Shown: positions 1 to 5,839 of the stretch, piece by piece | How the letters are laid out: each line of letters opens with the position of its first letter | Numbering within the stretch: position 1 is the first letter of the stretch | Assembly (NCBI GenBank): GCA_964388085.1 | Contig: CAYLZW010000243.1 | Coordinates: forward strand, 1-8,864 | Source of the DNA: CAYLZW01 sp964388085 | GTDB taxonomy: Bacteria; Myxococcota; UBA727; CAYLZW01 | DNA length: 8,864 nt | Direction of reading: 5' to 3' | The notes under the pieces: model-generated | The model's input: the letters and a program-made list of their open reading frames with translations, nothing else | Told to the model about the DNA's origin: nothing | The model's database searches: none | Translations under genes and position numbers: made by a program

Positions 1-2
1 AA

Positions 3-143
3 GGCGAGGGTGAAGGCGAGGGTGAAGGCGAGGGTGAAGGCGAAGGCGAGGGTGAGGGTGAAGGTGAAGGCGAAGGCGAAGGCGAAGGCGAGGGTGAGGG
101 TGAGGGCGAAGGCGAAGGCGAAGGCGAAGGCGAAGGCGAAGGC
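3..143 (+). repeat. 6-bp tandem repeat (GGY GAR) encoding (Gly-Glu)23-Gly
   Basis: About 23.5 copies of the hexamer GGCGAA and its synonymous variants GGCGAG, GGTGAA and GGTGAG run to the window edge, so the true array may be longer. All variation lies at wobble positions, so every unit encodes Gly-Glu. The unit is two codons, so gain or loss of copies keeps the frame and would change only spacer length in the MYXO-CTERM protein. The last ~35 bases are pure GGCGAA, the least diverged part and the likeliest to slip. Confidence 0.95.
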
Positions 144-266
144 GACGACGAGCCCGAGCCGCCGCCGGCCGGTGGTTGTAGCTGTGACGCCGCCCAGCCG
201 GCGAACACGGCAGGCTTCGCGCTCTTCGGCCTGGCGCTCCTCGCGCTGCGCCGTCGTCGTCGCTGA
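3..266 (+). CDS. 3' end of a MYXO-CTERM-tailed exported protein with a (Gly-Glu)n linker (5' partial)
   Basis: Only the last 87 codons are present; the frame is open from the window edge, so the catalytic or binding body lies upstream. What is visible is 47 residues of strict Gly-Glu alternation (3-143), a short acidic/proline stretch (DDEPEPPPAGG), then a 29-residue tail: CSC at 177-185, a hydrophobic segment (AGFALFGLALLAL) and five arginines before TGA at 264-266. This Cys-x-Cys, hydrophobic helix and Arg-cluster order is the MYXO-CTERM sorting signal of myxobacterial exported proteins. In that family the tail is thought to be processed by a CPBP-family protease (myxosortase) and the protein held at the cell surface. 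The Gly-Glu run is probably a flexible acidic spacer lifting the body off the envelope. The function of the body cannot be told. The frame is sure, because the other two frames give Lys/Ala/Arg/Val nonsense over the repeat. Confidence 0.9.
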   Translation, partial: GEGEGEGEGEGEGEGEGEGEGEGEGEGEGEGEGEGEGEGEGEGEGEGDDEPEPPPAGGCSCDAAQPANTAGFALFGLALLALRRRRR

Positions 267-289
267 GCGAGCGTAGGCACGCTGCCGAG

Positions 290-327
290 ACGGCCTCCGG
301 GGGAAACCTCGGGGGCCGTTTCTCTTT
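290..327 (+). terminator. Rho-independent terminator of the MYXO-CTERM gene
   Basis: Bases 290-302 and 307-319 form a 13-bp stem (two G-U wobbles, otherwise Watson-Crick) closed by a GAAA tetraloop at 303-306. A T-rich tract, TTTCTCTTT, follows at 319-327. It starts 23 bases after the TGA at 264-266. Read on the minus strand the same stem is followed by CTCGGCAG, with no T-tract, so it should work mainly for the plus-strand gene rather than for the convergent minus-strand gene ending at 371. Confidence 0.8.
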
Positions 328-370
328 GCAGAGCGAAGGGTGGGGCAACGAACGGCTCGAGGAGCCTCGC

Positions 371-2287
371 TCAGGGGGAGGGAGCGGTGTCCGGTTTGGT
401 CTCGTCCGCCTTCACCTCTTCGGCCGGCGCGTCGTCGGGCGCCGCCTCGTCGAGGCCGAGCAGCTCTCGGACCGCGCGCTTGTCGTCCTGGTCGCGGGCG
501 AGCCTGAGGTAGCGGAGGTAGTGGCGCTCGGCGGCGTCCGTGTCGCCGGTGAGCGAGGTAGCGATGGCGAGCCGCCGCACGGCCACGTCGTGGTCGGGGG
601 CCTCCGCGAGCACCTGCTCCAGGAGCGGGATGGCGGCCGCCGGATCTCCCGTACCGATGAGCGCGCTCGCGTCCGAGAGCTTCTGCTCGAGCGGCGTCGG
701 CGCTGGGGCCGCTGGGTACGTGTACGCGGCCGCGAGCCCGACCCCCGCGCCCACGACGAGCGCGGCCGCGAAGCCGATGACGCCTCCGCGCCGCTCGGGA
801 GCGTTGAGGGTGTAGGGCTCCTCGTCCTCCGAGACGAACACGAGCGGACGGGAGCCCGAGTGTTCCGGGGCGGCGTTGGCGAACGCGCGCGGTGCGTCGT
901 CGAGGGGGGCGAGCTCCGGCAGCAGCTCCTCGGCGGGTGCGTCGATGAGGGCGCCGGCGACGAGCGGTGGCTCCTCTTCGGGCGCGGACGGCTCGAGCGC
1001 GGACGGCTCGGGCGCGGACGGCTCGGGCGCGGACGGCTCCGGCGCGGACGGCTCGGGCGTGATCGGCTCGGCGGCGCTCGCCGCGGGGAGGTCATCGAGG
1101 CTCGGCGGCGTGAGCTGCGCGCCGGACCGATCGAACAGCTCCTCGAGCGGCCGGTCGGCGAAGCGCGGCTGCGCCTCCGCCTGGGTGACCTCCGGCAGCT
1201 CCTCCCGGTCCGCCACCTCGACGTCGAAGGCGCCGGTCTCTGCGCGGGCGGTCGGCTCGCTCGCGGGCTGCGCGAGCGCGCTCGTGTCGTGATCGCCGGT
1301 GCGGAAGGCGGCGGCGCGCAACAGGTCTGCCGGCACCTCCTGCACGAGGGTGCCGTCCGAGAACCACGGCTCGGCGGCGGGGCCGGCGGACCGGCCGGGG
1401 ATGGGCTCGAAGGACGGCTCCCACGAGAGCCCGCCCTGCTCGCCGAGCTCAGTGGCGTCGCCGAAGGGCAGATCGTCGTCCGGGCCTCCGGCGAGGGGCG
1501 GGGTGGTCGGCTCCGTCTCGGCCCCGCGCGGGCTCGGCGCGGCTGCCTGCGTCACGTCATCGTCCGCCGCCCGCGGCAGCTCGGCCAGCGGCAGATCGGG
1601 CAGCGACGCGGGCGGGGGCGTCGTCAGTGGGCGCATGCCCTCGAGCGAGACCGGCGCCGGGCCCTCGAGCTGGGTGACCTCGGCGGCGCTGGCCAGGGCT
1701 CGCTGGCGCTCGGCCTCTTTCGCCCAATCCACGGCCGGCTGGCGCTCGACAGCCCGCTGGCGCTCTAGCGCGGCCAGGCGCTCGTGCTCGCGGCGCTCGA
1801 GCTCCGCGAGGCTGACGCCCGCCATGGTCACCGGTCGCGGTCCCGTGGCCGCGTACGCGTTCGGATCGCGGGAGAGCGGGCGGGTGGCGTCCGCGATCGC
1901 GGAGGGCGGCGCCACGACGGGGAGGGCCGCTCCAGAGACGGCGGCGGGCGCGGCCGGCGCGGGGGGCGAAGGGGGCGGCGCCGCGCGGGCGGGCTCCGCC
2001 CGCTTCGGGGTCGGTCGCTCGCTCAGCTCGCGCAGCCGGGCCAGCTCGTCGTCGCTCGGCTGGACGACGCGGGTGGCGTCGGGATCGAAGCTCGAAGCGA
2101 CCGTGGGGCTGTGCTCATCGCCGGGCGGCGCCGCGGCCAGCTTGCCCGAGACGGCGATCTCGACCTGCCCGTCCCCGTCCACCAGCAGCTGCGCTTTGCA
2201 CGCGTAACAACGCTGCGGCTTGCGCTGCTCGATCGCCGCCGAGCGCACAAACACGGGAGAGCTACATTCGGGGCAGTTGACCAGCAT
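371..2287 (-). CDS. Bitopic membrane protein: N-terminal zinc ribbon, long disordered linker, one TM helix, C-terminal TPR-like domain
   Basis: 638 residues from ATG at 2287. The protein opens with MLVNCPEC and a second pair CYAC (Cys 5, 8, 27, 30), the MJ0042-type zinc-ribbon layout common at the N terminus of myxobacterial proteins. Residues ~40-495 are Ala/Pro/Glu-rich, probably disordered, with a charged helical stretch near 160-200 and a Glu-Pro-Ser-Ala-Pro repeat. One hydrophobic helix (~502-525, preceded by Arg-Arg) is followed by ~80 residues with TPR-like helix pairs (~533-611) and an acidic tail. This predicts the ribbon in the cytoplasm and the TPR part in the periplasm. A GTG at 2326 could add 13 residues, but the ribbon normally sits at the very N terminus and that extension encodes a purine-rich leader, so I prefer 2287; its ribosome site (AGG, 8 bases upstream) is weak. 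The motility protein GltJ/AgmX also has a ribbon plus a TM helix, but no GYF or TonB-like domain is seen here. Role unknown; probably a scaffold or sensor linking cytoplasm and envelope. Confidence 0.9.
   Translation of the reverse strand: MLVNCPECSSPVFVRSAAIEQRKPQRCYACKAQLLVDGDGQVEIAVSGKLAAAPPGDEHSPTVASSFDPDATRVVQPSDDELARLRELSERPTPKRAEPARAAPPPSPPAPAAPAAVSGAALPVVAPPSAIADATRPLSRDPNAYAATGPRPVTMAGVSLAELERREHERLAALERQRAVERQPAVDWAKEAERQRALASAAEVTQLEGPAPVSLEGMRPLTTPPPASLPDLPLAELPRAADDDVTQAAAPSPRGAETEPTTPPLAGGPDDDLPFGDATELGEQGGLSWEPSFEPIPGRSAGPAAEPWFSDGTLVQEVPADLLRAAAFRTGDHDTSALAQPASEPTARAETGAFDVEVADREELPEVTQAEAQPRFADRPLEELFDRSGAQLTPPSLDDLPAASAAEPITPEPSAPEPSAPEPSAPEPSALEPSAPEEEPPLVAGALIDAPAEELLPELAPLDDAPRAFANAAPEHSGSRPLVFVSEDEEPYTLNAPERRGGVIGFAAALVVGAGVGLAAAYTYPAAPAPTPLEQKLSDASALIGTGDPAAAIPLLEQVLAEAPDHDVAVRRLAIATSLTGDTDAAERHYLRYLRLARDQDDKRAVRELLGLDEAAPDDAPAEEVKADETKPDTAPSP
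981..1070 (-). repeat. 15-bp tandem repeat encoding (Glu-Pro-Ser-Ala-Pro)6
   Basis: Six head-to-tail 15-bp units (plus-strand consensus GGCGCGGACGGCTCG) lie inside the zinc-ribbon/TPR gene. On the coding strand they read EPITP, EPSAP three times, EPSAL, EPSAP. The middle units differ at only one or two bases, so the array expanded recently or is kept uniform. The unit is five codons and keeps frame. It gives an acidic, proline-stiffened segment in the cytoplasmic linker. Confidence 0.9.
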
Positions 2288-2399
2288 GCGGGGAACCTGA
2301 GGGATTCTTGCGCCTCCCCTCCCCACACCGCTACTTTGGGGGCTGGTTTCCCCGCCGGGGGAGACACCTGGGCGCTAGAACACCAGCCGCGGGGGCTCC
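2288..2399. promoter_or_regulatory. Divergent intergenic region between the zinc-ribbon gene and the FecR operon
   Basis: These 112 bases separate two genes transcribed away from each other, so both promoters are expected here or inside the 5' ends of the genes. I see no convincing -35/-10 pair on either strand. The only notable element is the GC-rich dyad at 2347-2364. An in-frame TAG at 2376-2378 fixes the start of the plus-strand gene at 2400. Promoter content is inferred from gene arrangement alone. Confidence 0.4.
2347..2364 (+). other. Short GC-rich inverted repeat upstream of the FecR gene
   Basis: TTTCCCC (2347-2353) can pair with GGGGAGA (2358-2364) around a GCCG loop, giving 7 bp with one G-U pair. 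The G-run at 2338-2342 could instead pair with the same C-run, so two mutually exclusive hairpins are possible in an RNA leader. It may be an operator half-site pair or a leader hairpin, but in DNA this GC-rich such dyads also arise by chance. Confidence 0.3.
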
Positions 2400-3599
2400 A
2401 TGTTGAGCGCGCGCCTGGCGGTAGCGGTCGTCACCGCTGCCGCCGCGTTCATGGCGGGACGCACGCTCGGCCTAGGCGAGCCGGCCGTGGACGCGCCCGC
2501 GCGGCTCGCGCTGCCTCCCCTGCCGGCCGAGGCCCGCCGCGATCTCGCGATCGTGCACGCCAAGGGCAGCCTCGAGCGCGGGGAAGCCGGCGCGTTCGCA
2601 CCCGCGCCGGAAGGCAGCGTCCTCGCGACGGGTCAGACGCTGCGCGTCGGCGCTGGCGCGGAGGCGACGCTGCGCCTCGGGGTGGCCTCCCGGCTGTCGC
2701 TGTCGGCGGGCAGTGAGATCACCGCGCTAAAGCGAGCCGACGGCGTGCTCGCGCTGCGCATCGAGCGCGGCAAGGCGGAGGTCGAGCTGAACGAGCCCGG
2801 CCGCGCGCTGGTCCTGACGTCGTCGGACGGCGCCGAGGTGCGCGCGGACGGGGCCACGGGCACGCGCTTTCTCGTCGCTGCGCACCCTGGGCGGCTGGCC
2901 GTCATCAACCCCGAAGGCGCCGCGCCCGTGCGGCTGATCGCGGCCGGCGAGACCGTGCAGGTGCCCGAGCGGCGCGTGTCCTGGAGCGTGCGCGGGGCGG
3001 CGCCGCGGCCCCCCATCGAGCCGCCGAGCGATCCCGAGCTCGAGATCGTCAGCACGCTGCCTGCCCCGGCGCCCGACGCCGCGGGCCAAGCGGAGGCGGC
3101 GCAGGCAGACGAAGAAGGCGCGCAGGACAGCGAGGGCAGCGCCGCCGCGATCGTCATCCGCGGCCGGACCCACCCGCTCTCGCTGCTGAAGGTCGGCGGC
3201 GTCGTCGTCGAGGTGGCCGCCGACGGTAGCTTCGAGGTCACCGTCCCGCGGCAGAGCGGCCCGACGCAGCTCCTGGCGAGCCTGCCGACGGGCGCCGAGG
3301 CGCTCCTCGAGGTGCCGGGCGCTCCTCGAGCCGGCGCGGAGGCGAACGCACCGAACGGAGCCGACGCGGGCGCGCGCGCCGAGGAGGACGAGCCGCCCGA
3401 GGTGGCCGCGGCTCGGGAGCCAGCGGACGCGCCACCCGTCGTCGAGGAGCCGGAGGAGCCAAAGCCCAAACCGCGCGTGAAGCGCGACAAGCCGCGGCGG
3501 CAGAAGAAGGCGCGCGCGGCGAAGCGAACGCAGAAGCGGACGCAGAAGGCGACCGCGAAGAAGAAGGCGGGCGTCGTCATCTGGGGAGCGAGCCCGTGA
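2400..3599 (+). CDS. Exported FecR-domain protein with Ig-like domain and Lys/Arg-rich C-terminal tail
   Basis: 399 residues. The N terminus (MLSAR, then a hydrophobic run to ~residue 20) is a signal peptide or uncleaved anchor; no clear AxA cleavage site is seen. Residues ~49-190 form a FecR-type beta domain: a KGSLERG-like opening, LRVGAGAEATLRL, LSAGSEI and a closing AGETVQVPE. Residues ~250-305 (IVIRGRT... VAADGSFEVTVP) look like a bacterial Ig-like repeat. An acidic, proline-rich linker follows, then a basic tail (355-389) with 19 Lys/Arg in 35 residues. FecR proper is an inner-membrane signal relay to an ECF sigma factor. Here there is no sigma factor or TonB receptor nearby, and the domain is on the exported side, so a structural or ligand-binding role is likelier. 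An in-frame TAG at 2376 leaves ATG 2400 as the only good start. The stop overlaps the next start by 4 bp (GTGA). Confidence 0.9.
   Translation: MLSARLAVAVVTAAAAFMAGRTLGLGEPAVDAPARLALPPLPAEARRDLAIVHAKGSLERGEAGAFAPAPEGSVLATGQTLRVGAGAEATLRLGVASRLSLSAGSEITALKRADGVLALRIERGKAEVELNEPGRALVLTSSDGAEVRADGATGTRFLVAAHPGRLAVINPEGAAPVRLIAAGETVQVPERRVSWSVRGAAPRPPIEPPSDPELEIVSTLPAPAPDAAGQAEAAQADEEGAQDSEGSAAAIVIRGRTHPLSLLKVGGVVVEVAADGSFEVTVPRQSGPTQLLASLPTGAEALLEVPGAPRAGAEANAPNGADAGARAEEDEPPEVAAAREPADAPPVVEEPEEPKPKPRVKRDKPRRQKKARAAKRTQKRTQKATAKKKAGVVIWGASP
3583..3588 (+). promoter_or_regulatory. Ribosome binding site GGGGAG supporting the GTG start at 3596
   Basis: GGGGAG ends 7 bases before GTG 3596 and lies inside the last codons of the FecR gene. 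It supports the overlapping GTGA start and translational coupling over any later start in the next gene, which would delete the signal peptide. Confidence 0.6.
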
Positions 3600-5818
3600 C
3601 GCCCGCGACGCGCCTCGCGGCCCTGCCGGTGCTGGCGGCCCTCGTCGTCACGGCGGCCCCCGCGCGCGCCGGCGAGAGCGAGCTTCGCGTCGAGGTAAGC
3701 CCTTCGCACCTCGTGCTCGGCGCGGACGAGGGCGCGGACGTGACCGTCAGCGTCGACACGGACGGCGTCGTCAGCGAGGTGGAGCTGTTCAGCAACGTCG
3801 GCACCCTCGGGCCCGCGACGCCCGCCGGCGAGAACACCTTCCGCGCGCGGCTCGAGGCGCCGGCCGCGTTCTATCCGCACGCGGCCGTCATCGTGGCGGT
3901 CGCCGTCGTCGACGGGCAGCGACGCGCGGGCTTCACGACGCTGCCGCTCTGGGGCCAGGGCGCGCTGCAGGCGAGCGGGGAGCCGGGCAAACAGCTCGTC
4001 GCCGTCATCGGCGGTCGCCGCTACGGGCCCGCCACGGCGGGCGAGGACGGGCTCGCCAGCATCCCCATCCAGGTGGCGCCGGGAGAGACGGAGGCCACGG
4101 CGGGCGGCGAGAAGCTGCCGCTCGGGCTCGTCGACTTCGCGCGCGTGGTCGGCGTCTCCCTCGAGCGGCCGCTCGTCGCCCACCCCGCGCGCGCGGTGGA
4201 CGCGGAGCTGCGCTTCTTCGTCGTCGACGCGAACGGCACCGCGCAGCGAGCGCCCGACCTGCGCCTCGACGTCCGCCGGGGAGAGGGGAGCGTCGGCGCG
4301 CCCGTCGTGCTCGCGCCCGGCGTCGTCGCGGCGCGTGTGCGCGTGCCGGCCGGGGCGAGCAGCCCGCTCGAGGTGCGCTGGCGCCTTCAGGGCTCCGCGG
4401 TCTCCAAGGGCTCGCTGCTCGTCGAGGTGGAGAGCGCGCCGCCGGTGATGAGCGAGCTCGCGGGGTACGGTGAGGGCGGTGACGGCGCCGTCCTCGACCT
4501 CCGCGTCGAGGCGCCGGAGAAGCTCGTGCTGGCGGACGCCGCGAGCGTCCCCGTCGTCGTCACGCTGCCAGAGGGCAGCTCCGCGTCCGAGCTGCGCCTG
4601 TATACGAACGTCGGCCGCGTCTCTTCGCTGCGCGCGAGCGCTGGCGGGCGTTACGAGGGGACGTTCTTTCCGCCGCCGGACACGGGCCCGCAGGTGGCCC
4701 TCCTCGCCGTCGTGGCGGACATCGGCGGCGCTCCCCACCTCGGGCTCGGCCGCATCGCGCTCTACGGGAAGCAGCGCGTACGCGTGCGCGCCAAGGCGCG
4801 CAGCCAGGTGACCCTCGAGGTCGCGGGCGAGCGCTTTGGCCCCGTGAAGGCCGATCGCCGCGGCAACGCCCGGGTGCCCGTCGTCGTACCGCCGGGCGTC
4901 GACTTCGCCACGCACGACGGCAAGCGGGTCGCGCTCGCGCGCGCTCCCTTCGCGCGGCTCCTCGTCGTGCCGCTCGCCGCGCGCGTCCGCGCCGACGGAG
5001 AGAGCGAGGTCGCCTTGCGCCTGTACGCCATGACGCCGGCGGGCGGCGCCGCCGCCGCCGCCGTGCTCAGCCTCGATGTGGACCGCGGCGCGCTCTCCGC
5101 CCTGCAGCCGGCCGGCGAGGGCGCCTTCAGCGCTCGCTATCGCGCGCCCGCGCAGGTCGGCGTGGCCCGCTTCGTCGCCGCCCTCGACGGGGACACGGTC
5201 TCCACGACGACGCTGCGGCTGCCGCTCGTGGCGCGCGCGCACGGCAGCGCGAGCGCCGACCTCGCGCGTGGGAAAAGTCCGGCCACGGCAACGAGCGACG
5301 GTGTGTCGGCGCTCATGCCGCGGCCGCGCGAGAGCAAGCTGCTGCTCCTCGGCGCGCACGCGGGCGTGGCCTCGAACTTCATCGCGCTGTACGCGCCGCT
5401 CGCCGCCGTCGACGTCACGCTGCAGGGCGCGGGCCTGCTCGAGGGCGGCCTGCTGCAGCTCGAGCTCGGCTCGCTGTACCAGCCGGGTGCGTCGCGCGTG
5501 ACGTCCGGTCCGCTCGAGGGCACGACCTACTCGCGCCACCTCGTCGCCATCCCCGTCGTCGTCAGCGGCGGCTGGCGGCTGCGCTTCGGCGACGCCTCGA
5601 TCGCGGCGGGCCTCGGCGCCAAGGCCGACTGGGTCTACAGCGTCGTCGGCGACGCGAGCGAGCAGTTCCTCTCGTTCGGCCCCATGGCGCAGCTCGCCGG
5701 CGCCTACCGGATCGGACCGGGCGAGATCGTGGTGAAGGCGCGCTACAGCTATGGCGGCCTCGAGGGCGGGCTCGGCGCCGGCACCCTGCTCTTTGGCTAC
5801 GCCGTCGAGGTGTTCTAG
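3596..5818 (+). CDS. Probable outer-membrane protein: duplicated Ig-like module and C-terminal small beta-barrel
   Basis: 740 residues from GTG. A signal peptide is clear (TRLAALPVLAALVVTAAPARA, cleavage near residue 25 after ARA). Residues ~29-280 and ~299-545 are two diverged copies of one beta-rich unit about 270 residues apart: ELFSNVGTL/ELRLYTNVGRV, TLPLWG/RIALYG, RRYGP/ERFGP, VAPG/VPPG and LDVRRG/LDVDRG line up in order. Each unit seems to hold two Ig-like folds. After a Ser/Ala linker, residues ~578-740 show about eight amphipathic strands broken by glycine-rich turns and end in EVF, the terminal aromatic typical of proteins inserted by the BAM complex. No cysteine is present. The passenger-then-barrel order recalls autotransporters, but an eight-strand barrel is smaller than theirs, so the Ig units may sit in the periplasm. 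It overlaps the FecR gene by 4 bp and lies 21 bp before the lipoprotein gene. The family is not recognised beyond this; the barrel is an inference from strand pattern. Confidence 0.85.
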   Translation: MTPATRLAALPVLAALVVTAAPARAGESELRVEVSPSHLVLGADEGADVTVSVDTDGVVSEVELFSNVGTLGPATPAGENTFRARLEAPAAFYPHAAVIVAVAVVDGQRRAGFTTLPLWGQGALQASGEPGKQLVAVIGGRRYGPATAGEDGLASIPIQVAPGETEATAGGEKLPLGLVDFARVVGVSLERPLVAHPARAVDAELRFFVVDANGTAQRAPDLRLDVRRGEGSVGAPVVLAPGVVAARVRVPAGASSPLEVRWRLQGSAVSKGSLLVEVESAPPVMSELAGYGEGGDGAVLDLRVEAPEKLVLADAASVPVVVTLPEGSSASELRLYTNVGRVSSLRASAGGRYEGTFFPPPDTGPQVALLAVVADIGGAPHLGLGRIALYGKQRVRVRAKARSQVTLEVAGERFGPVKADRRGNARVPVVVPPGVDFATHDGKRVALARAPFARLLVVPLAARVRADGESEVALRLYAMTPAGGAAAAAVLSLDVDRGALSALQPAGEGAFSARYRAPAQVGVARFVAALDGDTVSTTTLRLPLVARAHGSASADLARGKSPATATSDGVSALMPRPRESKLLLLGAHAGVASNFIALYAPLAAVDVTLQGAGLLEGGLLQLELGSLYQPGASRVTSGPLEGTTYSRHLVAIPVVVSGGWRLRFGDASIAAGLGAKADWVYSVVGDASEQFLSFGPMAQLAGAYRIGPGEIVVKARYSYGGLEGGLGAGTLLFGYAVEVF
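3680..5230 (+). repeat. Two-copy internal duplication (~270 codons per unit) in the outer-membrane protein
   Basis: Residues ~29-280 and ~299-545 of the encoded protein match at a nearly constant offset of 269-271 residues, with the paired motifs listed in the gene entry. Identity is low and confined to core strand and turn motifs, so this is an old duplication visible in protein, not in DNA. Boundaries are approximate. Confidence 0.7.
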
Positions 5819-5828
5819 CGAGCTCGCG

Positions 5829-5837
5829 AAGGAGGGG
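5829..5837 (+). promoter_or_regulatory. Strong Shine-Dalgarno AAGGAGGGG for the lipoprotein gene
   Basis: AAGGAGGGG lies two bases before ATG 5840, with the GGAGG core ending 4 bases upstream. It is the best ribosome site in the window, stronger than those of the two genes before it, and fixes the start at 5840 rather than at the internal ATG 5888. Confidence 0.8.
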
Positions 5838-5839
5838 TG

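Noticed and set aside
1..143. The tandem hexamer as a CRISPR array or origin iterons
   Set aside because: There are no spacers; units are contiguous, in frame, and vary only at wobble positions inside a coding region.
10..276. A plus-strand frame encoding a Lys/Ala/Arg/Val repeat protein
   Set aside because: It is the out-of-frame reading of the Gly-Glu repeat; the correct frame ends in a MYXO-CTERM tail followed by a terminator.
328..370. A terminator for the minus-strand zinc-ribbon gene
   Set aside because: Only a 5-bp stem with a two-base loop is visible just past the stop and no T-tract follows on the minus strand, so no intrinsic terminator can be supported.
326..1768. A 480-codon open frame on the plus strand (and 1299-2207, 1784-2716)
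   Set aside because: These are antisense to the zinc-ribbon/TPR gene, which has a clear four-Cys motif, TM helix and TPR-like region. The alternative products are Arg/Gly-rich without domains, and the last would run across the divergent promoter region.
2288..2326. A GTG start at 2326 for the zinc-ribbon protein
   Set aside because: It would place 13 extra residues before a domain normally at the extreme N terminus, has no ribosome site upstream, and its own sequence is a purine-rich leader.
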